A stretch of DNA of 64,000 bases from Glandiceps talaboti (Eukaryota; Hemichordata; Enteropneusta; Spengelidae): positions 9,595,931 through 9,659,930 of the forward strand of contig NC_135555.1 in NCBI RefSeq assembly GCF_964340395.1. The letters are read 5' to 3'. The notes beneath the pieces are model-generated. The model was not told where the DNA came from. It searched no databases and saw only the letters and a program-made list of their open reading frames with translations. Below, in pieces: positions 41,758 to 55,800 of the stretch (its first letter is position 1; each line of letters begins with the position of its first letter). The position numbers were made by a program, and so were the translations under genes.

Positions 41758-42528
41758 CTATTCATCATCACCATCCAATAAGTCATGTATCTCTTTCTCC
41801 AGGGTGGCTATATCTACATTGGAAGATGTGGAGTCATTGACTTTATCACTGGCATCAAGGTCAAGGTCGAGGTCATCAAGGGTCACCTCAGTGTCAGAGT
41901 TTGTATCTTTTGTTTCGTCGACACCACTGTCTATATGCATATCTGTGCATATACTGCCCGTGTTAGCATCTCCCTTCCTGTTGGCATCTTTTTCTGAATT
42001 CATTACTTTACTTGTATCATTCTGTTCAATATCTTGCATTGCATTACCTGTTTGTTTTAGTACAGAAACTTTCAGTTCTTTGGCTGGATTAGTTCCTAAT
42101 ACTGGTGCTTTCACCTCCTCAGCAGAATTCCCCATGTCTGCAGTGCTGCCATGACTTGTCTTGCCAGGTATTGCTATACCTGTGGACGATTTCCTTTCAC
42201 TCTTTGAGTAAGTCCTTTCATCTCCGGCACAATTCTGTATTGATTTAGTTTCTGACACACCGTAATAGTTCTCATCAAAATCACTAAGATCTTTATCATT
42301 TGCATCCTCTTCTCTTTCCATGCCATTAGAGCCCTCATCTGAGTTGTTGGGACTTCCAATTTCAAAACTTTTAGTTCGGTGTCTGTTTTGTGTTGATTGA
42401 GCATGCATGTCTTGACTAGTTTGATCTTGACCTGCCATATCTAGATCCTCAGTAGAGACAGACGGACTGCTTCTATCATCAGTATCTACATGTTTCAAAC
42501 GATCCTGATCAAAGTGTTGAATGGAAAG
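41758..42528 (-). CDS. ANKRD27: ANKRD27 exon 24: acidic C-terminal tail
   Basis: Acceptor tgttcatttcag/CTT, 256 codons then TGA. Polar and strongly acidic, low complexity, ending in a Leu/Asp-rich stretch ([15 protein letters not shown]) and [13 protein letters not shown]. Longer than the vertebrate tail. No domain recognised; the final ~20 residues could form an amphipathic or acidic-dileucine-like segment (inference). Confidence 0.88.
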   Translation of the reverse strand, partial: LSIQHFDQDRLKHVDTDDRSSPSVSTEDLDMAGQDQTSQDMHAQSTQNRHRTKSFEIGSPNNSDEGSNGMEREEDANDKDLSDFDENYYGVSETKSIQNCAGDERTYSKSERKSSTGIAIPGKTSHGSTADMGNSAEEVKAPVLGTNPAKELKVSVLKQTGNAMQDIEQNDTSKVMNSEKDANRKGDANTGSICTDMHIDSGVDETKDTNSDTEVTLDDLDLDLDASDKVNDSTSSNVDIATLEKEIHDLLDGDDE

Positions 42529-43045
42529 CTGAAATGAACAAAGTTTTTCATACAATCACACAATGTTTGATATTAGAGTTCCACAGGCTGAGTTCATACG
42601 CTTTGTAACTCCCAAGCGGTTAACAAGACAAACACACATAACACAACCATTAAAACTATTATAACACAATGTTTTTATCCATGCATGCATTTGATGTTTT
42701 AAAATTAGTCACAGTGATGTATGTATGTATGTATGTATGTATGTATGTATGTATGTATGTATGTATGTATGTATGTATGTATGTATGTATGTGTGTATGT
42801 ATGTATGTATGTATGTATGTATGTATGTATGTATGTATGTATGTGTGTGAATGTGTGTATGTATGTCTGTATGTATGTATGTGTGTATGTGTGTATGTAT
42901 GTATGTGTATGTGTGTATGTATGTATGTATGTATGTACGTATGTATGTATGTATGTATGTATGTATGTATGTGTGTGTGTGTATGTGTGTATGTGTGTAT
43001 GTGTGTATGTATGTATGTATGTATGTATGTATGTATGTATGTATG

Positions 43046-43076
<31 letters not shown>

Positions 43077-44831
43077 CATAGAAGATTTATAATACACCTA
43101 ATCTTTGCAGGTAAAGCTTAAGGCACTGAAGTATGGGGATAAATTTACTGTACATGTATGGTAGGGGAAATTTTAAAAGAATAAACCAACTTATAAACTT
43201 GGCAAATGGAGAAGATTTAGCTTAAAAGTTTAAAGAAACAGGTCTTGAGAGAGTTACAGGAAGATGTCAGAAACTTGGAATGGCAGAGATTGAAAGATTG
43301 TTCCATGATGTAGGGCAATATGAGAGAAAAGGATCTCTCACCAAAGGTCTATACCCTTAGGACACAAAGAAGACATCGTCTATAGTATGACAATTGTGCT
43401 AGGTTTGGTTGACATTGATTTATACATGTCAGAGACATGACTGTACACAGACAGACGTATGCACGCACACATGGATGGACAATAAATGGATGGACCTAAA
43501 CTTATGACATTACCTGATGTTTGAGTGGGTCATCTAGTCTTGGTGCACTCATATCTCTTGTAATGGTTTTCTTCAACTCTTTGTCTTTGTCAAAAGTCTG
43601 GATTGACTCCCCAAGTTCTCTAAGTTGATTCATATCTGATTCTTCAAAAGCTTTAAATAAGTCTTTCATACTCAGCTGTCTTGTTGGTGAACCTTCAATG
43701 TTAAAATATAAACTTCAAAGTTACAGTCTCTGAAATCTGATTATAGCAAGATTCCTACTTGGTTTGACAAAAAATACACAAGATTTTACATAATGTAACT
43801 TTCTTCAACAGGTTGGTGGACCAACAATACTAATTAAAAGATAGAGAATTCTTTTCTAGAGAGGGTGGAGTTGGGTGTAAACAATGTTTTGGTTAGAGTT
43901 TCAGTCATGTTTGGGTTTGGGCTGTGGTATGTGTTAAGAGTACAGGTAAGATTTGGGGTAAAGGTATGGGTTTGTGTTAGGGGTACAGGTAACATTTGGG
44001 GTTGGGTATGGGTTTGGGTTAGGGGTACAGGTAACATTTGGGGTTTGGGTTAGGGGTACAGGTAACATTTGGGGTTGGGTATGGGTTTGGGTTAGGGGTA
44101 CAGGTAACATTTGGGGTTTGGGTTAGGGGTACAGGTAACATTTGGGGTTGGGGTATGGGTTTGGGTTTGGGTTAGGGGTACAGGTAACATTTGGGATTGG
44201 GGTTTCAGTAAGGGATACCGACTCTAAACCACTTGGAGTTAGGTATAAATAAGATTTTATTTATATGGGTACAGAAAACATTTGGCATTTGGGTTGGAGT
44301 ATTTACAAGGGTCTAGTCCTTCACAAACAAAGCACAGTACTGTCTGTACAACTGTCTCCATAATGTATCCTTACTGTACTGTAGATATTGAACACAACTT
44401 ACTAGCAGGAATGGCTGGTACTTTATTACCCTGTGTACTTCGTTGACTGGCTGTCTGACCATCCTTAGCTGGAGACCTGGATAAAGTATTGCCACCTTTA
44501 GCAGGAGACCTAGACAAGGTGGTGTTGCTGGCAGAAGAACTGTACTCACCACTAGATTCAAAGTAGCCATCCTCAGCATCTTCTAAGATTGATATCACGT
44601 CATCATTCTATGACAGTAACAGATATGTATGGTTAGAGGTGGATGGCTTTGACTTGTGTAGAATTTGTACAACTTGGAACATCGAGAAAGGTGATTTCAC
44701 TGTGTGGCGCATCCTTTTATAGCTGTCATATCAAGTGCAAAATAACAATGTTTCAACAGTTTTTATTATAAGCCCTGTATGTGGTCACTGTAAATATTTA
44801 CACATTCATTCACCCTTTAACAATGGAAAGT

Positions 44832-44870
<39 letters not shown>

Positions 44871-44873
44871 TGT

Positions 44874-44921
<48 letters not shown>

Positions 44922-45585
44922 ATGTATGTATGTATGTATGTATGTATGTATGTATGTATGTATGTATGTATGCATGTATACCTTACACTGTCGTAAAAAG
45001 ATAAAACAATATCTGTCTGGCTTTTAAAACATCCTTCATACATCTCTGACTGCCCTAGCTAGACTTTAATATGTAACTTACCTGTGCATACTGTAATGGG
45101 GTGAGTTGTGCCTTGTTTCTGGCTGTAATATTAGCCCCTGCACCAAGTGTTAACTTGACAAGCTCAAGCTGATTCCACCTAGCAGCTTCATGTAGAGGTG
45201 AATTGCCTCTGTGGTTCATTACATTTACACTAGCACCACTCTGACAAAAAAAATATTGGGGTAAAAATCATTATGGGAACATCTGGGGTTACTGTTAATA
45301 TTCTGCATTTCTGCTTCAAAATGCAAATTTACATGAACACTGTGATATGAAAAATACACACTTTCATGTACTGTGTTCTTTTAATGTGAGAAAATTTCAC
45401 AAACTATGACATCATTTGCTTCTTCTTAAGCATCATTCTACAGCTGATGTAATTTCATTTGCCTTATCTAGATAAAGGCAAATTTGAAATGATACAGAAA
45501 ATTTGAATGACACAGAACACTCATTTGAATATATTTGAATATAGTCTGGATGCTCACCTGACTACCTGGCAGGCAAATTAAATTG

Positions 45586-45638
<53 letters not shown>

Positions 45639-48600
45639 TTTTTTAGTCATCTACTGGGATGAATAAAGTGTTTCTGATTCTGAATACTGGACACTTACCT
45701 TCAACAAAAGCTCTGCTACTTGTACATGACCATTCTGACAACAGAAATGTAGAGGAGTGTTCCCTTTACTGTCTCTTGTGTTACCCTTAGCACCATGATT
45801 TAACAGGATTGTCATCACCTAGCAACAAAAACACACACACACAACAATACAAACACAAATCAGAATTGACAATTGTATATATTATTCCTCAAATAAATGA
45901 GATAATCCCAAGATACGTGAATGCCAGTGTGGTGCACTCGAGGTATTGGCAATGAATGCTTTTGCCAGTTGAAATGACAAATACAAACAACAACAACAAC
46001 AACAACAACAACCCCCCCCCCCCTTTGAGTATCAACACTGGCACCCACATATCATGTTATGTTATCAAAACCAGTTTCAATGACCTGTGCCATGAGTGAC
46101 ACTGTGTATTAATGTGATTCTGTGTACATAGTAATGTTTTGGTATTGTGCACACATTGATGCAAGAAATCAATGATGGATATGGAATAGGAAGGGGTCTT
46201 GTCACTAAGAGCTCAAGATAAGTGGTGATAAAACACTGATGAGTATTGTACAGCTGAGTAAAAATCCAACTAGTTTGGGGGAAAATACAATATCATATAA
46301 TTATACCTGTATTTGGAAATACAGAGGTACCCCTTGCAACAGTGTATATTTGTCATCATGCATGTCCGGTATTGTGTGTAATACAAGTGTCTACCAGTAG
46401 TAAATCCGTTCTATATCATAAAATATTAGTATAGCCTTGGTTTTCATATCATTGATAACTTGTTCACTTACCCCTGGTCTGTTATACTGAGCTGCCAGAT
46501 GTAACGGTGTACATTGCTGAGTTTTATTTCTACAATTGACGTTAGCTCCTCTACGTATCAGTAAACTGACCAATGACTCATGACCATGAGCTGCTGCGAT
46601 ATGCATGGACGTAAGTCCATTATGATTGGCTGAGTTGGAATGAATCATCTGACTTGAGGAGACCGAGGTACGCTATAAGTAATCACAAGTATACAATCAT
46701 AACTTATGATAATTCATAATTATATGTTGGTCGACGTATTTTTGTGCAACTGGATTCATATCACTATATCATACATGAGCCATGTTTAACAAAAAATATG
46801 GAATATATACTATGGTTGTTCTATGTCATGACAATGCATGTCTACGTCACTGGTTCTGCTTTGTTCGAAATATGAGTCAAAACGTTCAAAATTGTCATTA
46901 CTTTCCCTGATTTTTCTTTGCTATTACTGTCGCTAGTATAATTATGTTCTCCTCCAATATTTTGCTTCATTCAGCCAGAAAATACTCTTGACCTAAGGTC
47001 TGTGCATTATGCATTTCAATTTTCTGTAATTTGGAGCTTAGTGATGACAGCCAATATACCACTTGTCTTTACTTTGGGTTTTACAAATAAAATCTTTTTA
47101 AACATGTATGGCTCCCACAACATCACAATAATCAATATTAGGGATGTCTTAGTCAAAATGTTGCATTAGCTCAGAAAGTGAGGTGGGGTGGGGTGGGGGT
47201 TCATTTCTATTCTGGATGTGAGACTCTGAAACAGTTCCTTGTTATTTTTATTTATTTTGATGGTAGCATTGCTGCTGTAATTTTTGACATTGAGGAGGTC
47301 ACATCTTATGAGAGTATCTGGATTAATATCTAATTACATCAAGAATGTGATTTTCATGTACAAGACACACACTTACAATTCATATCTACTGTACAGCTTG
47401 ATACCTTTCATATTGACAGAGTGGATGACATACCTTATGACTGTTGACACTTTTTCATTTCCATCACTATCTCACAGCTCTCCCAACTATCTATACTACA
47501 ACACATACATGATTGAGATAGAGGCAATACTTACCCTTTGTAAAGTTTGACATCTCTCACATTGACACAGTGGATGGCAGAGTTTAAGACTGTCAGCTGA
47601 CATTGTTTCATCTTCGTCACTTTCACTATCACTCAGCCATCCTAATTGGTACCTCACTAATTGTATGTCATTATCAGCGACAGCCTTCAACAGTTTCAGC
47701 ACCTGCAGAAACAAACGAAGCATGCATCGTATTCAAATACTCCGATTACAATGTTTGCCACACTGGCACTCAAACACCATGGCGGTCCGTTAATATCATT
47801 TTCCCATTTCAAAACACATGAACTGAATGGAGAATACATACCTCAATGGCTTGCCTGATTTGCATTGGTATGCCTAGAAGTTTCATTATTCACCACTTTT
47901 TTTCTGTTCTTCCTTCAGTTGTCCTATAATATTATCGACCTACCTGTTTTTCTTTTTGTTGTTCAACAGCCGATAACCCTGTAGTTTTAGACTTGATAGG
48001 TGATACTTGTACTGAGATTTGATCCATCACTGATGGTCTGACTGGACTTGCTAGCACTGTACTAGCAGTGGGTGGACTTGAAGGCTGGTGAAACAAAACA
48101 TATCAACTTTTCAGAAATGTAATTTCCACAAATGCATACAGTTATGAGTAACATTGGGGTGCTTACTGCCTTGTTGAAATTTTCACATACACTTGAACAA
48201 TTTAAATTACATACAATAAAACAATTTACATACATCCAAAAGAAGCTCACGATCAACATAAACTTTGGGAGACAATTTGTGTCTATATACATAGTGACAC
48301 TGTACAACATATTTCTGATGATGTATTTTTTGTTCAGTTTATTTTCTAGAATGGACTGGCAGATCTTAAACAATTGTGGAATGTATTTAACATGTGATAG
48401 GTGTCGGACAAAGTTCTAGACAAATGACCATTTTCATTCAATGTTATCACAACAGTGAAAATGATCATTTACAAATAAGTTCATCACACTTTTTGTATCA
48501 AATCTATACCATATATTCATTACAGCACTGGGTAATAAGCCTGTTTTCGTCTCGCGGCAGATCTCACGAGATCCCACATGAGCCATTCTGTCCTTAGCAG

Positions 48601-51600
48601 CCAGGTGAGGGTGGTCAAGCTGAAAGTGTCAAACACTTAGCAACACTATTGTTCTCAATGTCATCACACATGGCCATGGCGAAAGCTTGACTTCAATCAC
48701 ATGTTTGACAACCATTGTTGCTAGGCATATTTGCATATCTTGTGATATATGCAAAGAGACGTAAAATCCCTTACTGCAATTCCAGGAAAAGTGCAACAAC
48801 TTGCAAATAAAGTTATAATAATCATAAATACACACACCCAAATGAATAAAACTGTACACCACTCTATACTTACACTGATAAGTTCCTTGTTTTTCTCCAT
48901 AGCTCTCATAAGTAATCTGGATACTTTGACATTGTGAGCACATAACAATGGTGTTTCCTTCCTACGATTCACTGCTTCTACTGATGCGTTATGTTCTAGT
49001 AGGATCTCCACAATACCCTCTGTAGTAAAAAAGTACAATTTGTAAAAAATAAATATCAGGTGATGTGTTTATGTTCTAGCAGGATCTCTACTGTACCCTC
49101 CAAAGTTAGTAGAACAATTTGTATATATAACTGTTATCTGTCAATGATTGCACACTTGCAATATTGATGGTACACTTGAAAAGACACAATGAGAAAATGG
49201 TGCGCATTAACATTAAAGATTCCGGCCACATGTGGTGAAAGAAGCTCTTTCTTTATTTCTAGATGTGTGAAGAAATGAACATAACTTACCATATCCCCAC
49301 CTAGAAGTGTGGTGCAATGGTGTATCTCCTTGTAAATTAGCTACATAACTTACCATATCCCCACCTAGAAGCATGATGCAATGGTGTATCTCCTTGTAAA
49401 TTGCCTACATAACTTACCATATCCCCACCTAGAAGCATGATGCAATGGTGTATCTCCTTGTAAATTGCCTACATAACTTACCATATCCCCACCTAGAAGT
49501 GTGGTGCAATGGTGTATCTCCTTGTAAATTAGCTACATAACTTACCATATCCCCACCTAGAAGCATGATGCAATGGTGTATCTCCTTGTAAATTAGCTAC
49601 ATAACTTACCATATCCCCACCTAGAAGTGTGGTGCAATGGTGTATCTCCTTGTAAATTAGCTACATAACTTACCATATCCCCACCTAGAAGTGTGGTGCA
49701 ATGGTGTATCTCCTTGTAAATTAGCTACATAACTTACCATATCCCCACCTAGAAGCATGATGCAATGGTGTATCTCCTAGTAAATTAGCTACATAACTTA
49801 CCATATCCCCACCGAGAAGCATGATGCAATGGTGTATCTCCTTGTAAATTAGCTGCATTGACATCCACAGGAACAATAGCCTTGTCAAAGTACACAACAG
49901 CTTTTACACACTGAAAAACAAAACGACAGCTAGTCCTTAATATCATTAAAATCTAATAGAAGTACGATCAATGTTTTGAAAGTATGTGTCTATTGTTATG
50001 GTGTCATTTGTCTACAGTATATACAAAAAAATAATGGTTATTTTCAGCATGCAAGGTTAAAGATGGCAAGAGGAAATCATTACTTACATCTTCATGTCCA
50101 TTGGCACAACATTGATGTAATGGTGTATTTCCATCATTATCAGCTAAGTTAGGACTACCACGACAATCTAGGAGTAAAAGCTGTACAAAGAGAGTGGAGA
50201 GAAAATGAATTGGTGAGCTCATTCACTGACGGCAGAACAGCTTGTTACATATATACATTAGAACTACCAGGAGAAGAAGCTGTATGAAGAGAGTGGAGAG
50301 AAACTGAGTTCATTCACTGATAACAGAACAGGAACTAATTTGCAAATCAAACATATGCTGTAACTATATGGGGTTGTTAAAGTAATGTTCTTTTTTTAGC
50401 ATAAACTTTGATCTTTTCAGTTACAATACACTACTGAATCCTCCTTAGTGTGTGATATCTCATTTATTTTGAGCTTACATTTAGAGTGTCATTTTGGGTT
50501 TATACTTACAGTGGCATTTTGATGACCTCTTTGACATGCTAGATGTAGTGGTGTAGAGCCATGGTAATCAGTGGCATTTATCACACCACCTCTTTTCACA
50601 AGTAATTCAATAATTTTAGCCTGACCTGAAACAAAGAAGAAATTTATGTCGGGAAAATTTGACTAAAACTAAGTATAATTGTGAAAGCAAAGTTGTCAAT
50701 TTTCTGTCAAACAAATTTTAAAACATACATGCTAATTGGCCAAGAAGTACTAACATGCTCTTCCACTAGTCCCTCTGGCCAATTAGAGACTGGCTTTGTA
50801 ACAGAACATTCCACATAACACCAATAACACCAAAGTAAAGCATTTACTATATGTACTACAATCGTTTATAGCAGCCATATAAAATGTAAAAGTATACTAA
50901 TTCATTTACTAATTGACCACATTAGAAAGGCCACATGCTAGGCTTGTAAATAAACTAATTGAAAAAGTATACTTTTACACTTGATATGAATGCTATAAAC
51001 AAGTGTAGCACATAGAGAAAATGCTTTACTTCAGTGTTACTAGTTGTAATATGAATGCTATAAACGAGTGTAGCACATGGACAAAAGTGCTTTACTTCAG
51101 TGTTACTAGTTGCATTTCCTTACCATATGAAGCTGCTATATGTAAAGCTGTACATCCTCTGTCATCTCTTGAGAACACTGTCACAGTTGATGGGTCATTT
51201 CTTTTCCTGAAAAAGTGGAACAACAAGACACTGACTAATGGAAAGATAAAAGTGAAGGGTTTTTTGACAAATGTATATATCCTTGATTGCGACATCCTTG
51301 GCTTTTAATGTTTTATTTGTCATACACCAGTATCTCACATGTGTTGAACTACAATGGTTGATATCCTTGTAGGAGCAGTTACAAGGGAACACTGACTGGG
51401 TAACATGAAGGATAAACAGGTAGTTGCTCAAACACAAAGACCTACATGGTCCAATAATTTTGAAAAGTTATCATGACACAAAAATGATACACAGTGGGAA
51501 GTCAACAACTCCTCATTTGGTTGAAAATATACCAAGGTTCCCAGTTACTGCAAGCTAAACTTATGAAATACAATGACTTGAGTAAATCTTTACATGGGGA

Positions 51601-52586
51601 TGACATGTAAATTTTGTAGATGCCTTTAAAATCATTTGTCAGACGGTGTAAACATTTGAAATGATTTGGTTAGATTTCTTACCTTTCAACAAGCGCTGCA
51701 CATTTTTCACAGGAACACAGTGGATGACACATCCCTTCAGACACGGCTCTCTGATCTCTAGAACTCAGTTGTAACATTCTCTCTACATCTTCCAAACTGC
51801 CTTCTTTAATGTGCTGGTGATTAATATACAAATAAATACATCAAGTCTATACACCTGCCAATTACAATACTTGTCGGTACAAGTACATAGGATACTTTTC
51901 CCATTACAATTTTATTTCAGAGATTCAATTTTTATTTGAAATGGAAATTAGCCTTCATGTCATCATATCTTATTTCACAGCTTTGATGAAATATACACAG
52001 TCTAGGTGAAAAAAGGTATACCAATAGTTACTAGAATTTCATTTTTTACTTTTTATCTTAAACATATCTATGTATGAGTGTACATTCACTTTTCCTCTGC
52101 ATTTATCAAGTATAAAAATCTTTCAAATTTTTTTGGACCTAGCTACACTCACATCGACTTACTATTGTACCTATGTCACTGGCGATTTTTGTTTATGTGT
52201 GATGACACACTTTGAAAGACAGAACATTTTTAAAAAGTAATATGACACAGACACCATGCACCAATACTCACCTCAAACAACACATCGATACTTTGGGTGG
52301 TATCTCCATCAAAGCTATCTTGTCGTTGCCATGGCATTTGAACAGATGGTGCAGTAGAGATACCTAGTTTTGGAGGACTGCTCTTCCCGGCCATCATATT
52401 AGCTAAATTACCACTTTTTACATGCTCTACAGCTGCCTCAATGGAAGCCATATAAAATCTACAAGAAAATAATCAATTCATCAACTTTATTGTATTCTTT
52501 GGTGTCCTGGGGAGATGTTGATGAAAGAGATAGACAGAATAAATGAGAGAATGGGTGTAGCAGAAACACAGGGGAGAGAGAGGGGG

Positions 52587-52666
<80 letters not shown>

Positions 52667-52759
52667 CAGAGAGAGACAGAGAGAGACAGGCAGAGAGAGA
52701 CAGAGAGAGACAGAGAGAGACAGAGAGAGACAGAGACAGAGAGAGACAGAGGCAGAGAC

Positions 52760-52796
<37 letters not shown>

Positions 52797-52821
52797 GACA
52801 GAGAGAGATAGATAGCCAGGC

Positions 52822-52896
<75 letters not shown>

Positions 52897-55800
52897 GACA
52901 CAGACAGAGATAGAGATAGGGACAGAGAGAGGCAGAGAGGAGACAGCAACAGAGCAAGAGAAAGACAGAGAGACAGTGTTTATGTGGTGGGGTGTCAAAA
53001 AGAGAAAGCGAGCCAGTCAAACTAAGAGACACAGAAACAAAGGAAATTAAAATGGCCGTAGAAAACAGAAATTGGTAAGCAAGGATATGTAGAGAATATT
53101 AAGAGAAATCTTTTCCCACAGTGGACATGAAGACCAGTCACACCAGCACACTTACCCAAATTCATCATTAGATGGTTTAGAGAATCTAAAGTTCTGCATG
53201 TAGGTGAGATTTGCCAACCAGTTTGCAATGTCTGATTTGACCACTAAGAAGACCAGTATAGGAAGAAGATCATCGGTTGTAATCGGACTAATCAGTGCTA
53301 CAATGAGGAAACAAAAATAACTGGTTATATTAAATTCATCAAAACTTCAAAGTTTTTCAATATTGAATATGAAAAAAAAAATAGCAAACACAAACAATCA
53401 TGCCTTCAACTTTATATGCAGCTATAAAAGAAAATTATTTACTTTTCTTGATGCTGTGTATTTAACATATGAAATATGCAACAAAATGAAAGAGAATAGA
53501 TAATGTTTGTTTGGAAGTGGCAAAAAGCTGACTCAAGGTGTAAGATATTGATAGTATATTCATATTCCCGATGTGGCAACTTGAAGACACTCTTTTACAA
53601 AGGTGAAAACAAGGTGACAACATGTGTGGCAATGAGACTGCATCACATGTCTCTAGCCTCTGACAGCCATCTCAATATATCTAAAAAACCAAACCTGACA
53701 GAATTCACCGCACACTCCCTAAAAAAAGTTCATGTCCTACTGACAATGACATTACATGAACTTACTATTTTTTCTTCTTCGTAGAGATGCGTGCGTAATT
53801 GTCATAATAGTTCTTCTAAGACAGTATAGTTTCTCTAGAGGTGTTGAGTATTTATTAAGATCAGACAATTCTCGTCTAGCTCTTGGTACATTCTGTGTAA
53901 ACTGTGCTCTAATACCAAGGTCCTTCAGCTGCAGTTCAGCCAAATTTCTATTTATCTTATTCAAGTTGGCATCCTGCAGAATAAAAACAAAAAGTAATGA
54001 CAAGCATTATCTCCTGTACTTACTCCAATAATAAAGTCTTTGTTATAGTTCTTGTTTACTGACTACAACACATCAACATTAATATTGACTCCATTTAGTC
54101 CCTGTGCCTACATTCTGCTGTATTCTCCAAAGCAAAGTAACGAGAGCACTATGCCCTGTCAATAATATGAAAATAACTTGAAGTGGTTTGGTGAGTGATT
54201 TTCATATTACCAACATTTTTTTTTTCATTTTGAAATTTAAAATTGATAGCATAGCAAATCAGCCAGTAGACCCCAGATACTGCCTTCACGTTCTCTAACT
54301 GACAACTTAACCAGTCTCTGGGCATTCTTGTGAAAAAGGTGAATAGAGAACACTGCAAGACTACTCTTTGCCACTATTCATCTCTAAGCTTTCTTATGGC
54401 GAACACTGCATTCTGATGTACAACAATGCTGAGAAAAGAATGAATGATATCAAATCTGTACCTGGTACACACCTTCAAATAATCAACATCTCTTTTTCAT
54501 ATCTAAATCTCACTTTTACCTCTCTAGCATAGAAAGTACTGACAGCCTTGAATACTTTCTTGAAGACACCATTCATGACATAGGTTTCCATAGCAACTTT
54601 CAAATTATCCATGAAGCTTCTATTTATCTTGACAGCTTTCCTCTGTTTATAGAAAGAAAAGAAACACATAAGTATGTAAGTTTGTAATAACAAGGTCGAA
54701 TAAATTTTACTACTATTACAATTCGATGTAGTGTACTCTGCGCGATTTCTTTTCAGCTCTTATGTTTACTGTCACTTGTTTCTTTGTGAGCGGCTGTTAC
54801 CTACATCTGACACAATACCATAGATTTCCTCAAGCCACACTAGAGTGCTGAGTGAATTTAATACTCAACAAATGAGAATGCGTAATGCACTGAAACAAAT
54901 GTGTACAGTACTTCAGAGTGCTAGGTTAGAAAAGAACACAGAGCACAGACAACGATGTTATCGTTATTGTTTCGTGGTTCTTGTTCTTTCAATTTCAAAC
55001 GTTGAGTGTTATATTGTAAGATGGATTCTGTTTGGCTATTCGTAAGTATGAGACTATGGTATTGTGTCAGATGTAGGTAATGGGCAGTCACAAAAGAACA
55101 AACGACAGTAAACGTAACACCTAAAAAGAATCGTGCTGAGTACACTACATCAGAGTTTAATCAGATTGACTACTACAACTACTACTACTAGGTAGTACTC
55201 TTATTCAAATTAAACTACTGATGGTTTTTGTCAGAATGGAAACAATACAAAGGTGTCATGACTGAAAATAGTTTGCAACTCTTTATGATTATGTCTCACT
55301 TGGAGTTCACATACATAGCACTGGGGAAAATAATTTAATTTTTTTTTTGAACATTTTGACTGACAATTTGATTACCATGATGACATTGACACATGTTGTT
55401 ATGATGTAGAATGGCCAGGATATACATCCTGTATTTTCAGTTTTAACACTAGGTTTGTGAGTTGTATGAACTTACATGGTAGCTATCCTTGAGGGCAGTT
55501 TGTACAGACTTGGTAAATAGTGCATTAGCGGCATCTATACAGTATCTAAGTGACTCTGCCTCTAGTCTTTGGTAGGTTTTATTAAAGAAATCAATCATCT
55601 CATCCACTTGGCGTTGTGATCGCTTGCTGACTGTGTACAGAAAAATAGGAAGATTTTAAAATTCATTTTCTCACTGTAATGAAAAGAATCATTACAATGG
55701 CAAGATAGGTATCGACAAGCTATGACAGACACACACTCACTACTATTGTGACACTGATGATACACTCCTCCCTGGGTGGTAGCGTATATCATACCTTATT

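Noticed and set aside
49279-49801. CRISPR-like array (regular 64-bp period)
   Set aside because: The repeats have no unique spacers; the whole unit is a copy of an exon end and donor site in an animal gene.
52459-53032. Ser/Leu/Cys-rich frames of 158-181 codons
   Set aside because: Translated (GA)n/(GACA)n tract in ANKRD27 intron 9.
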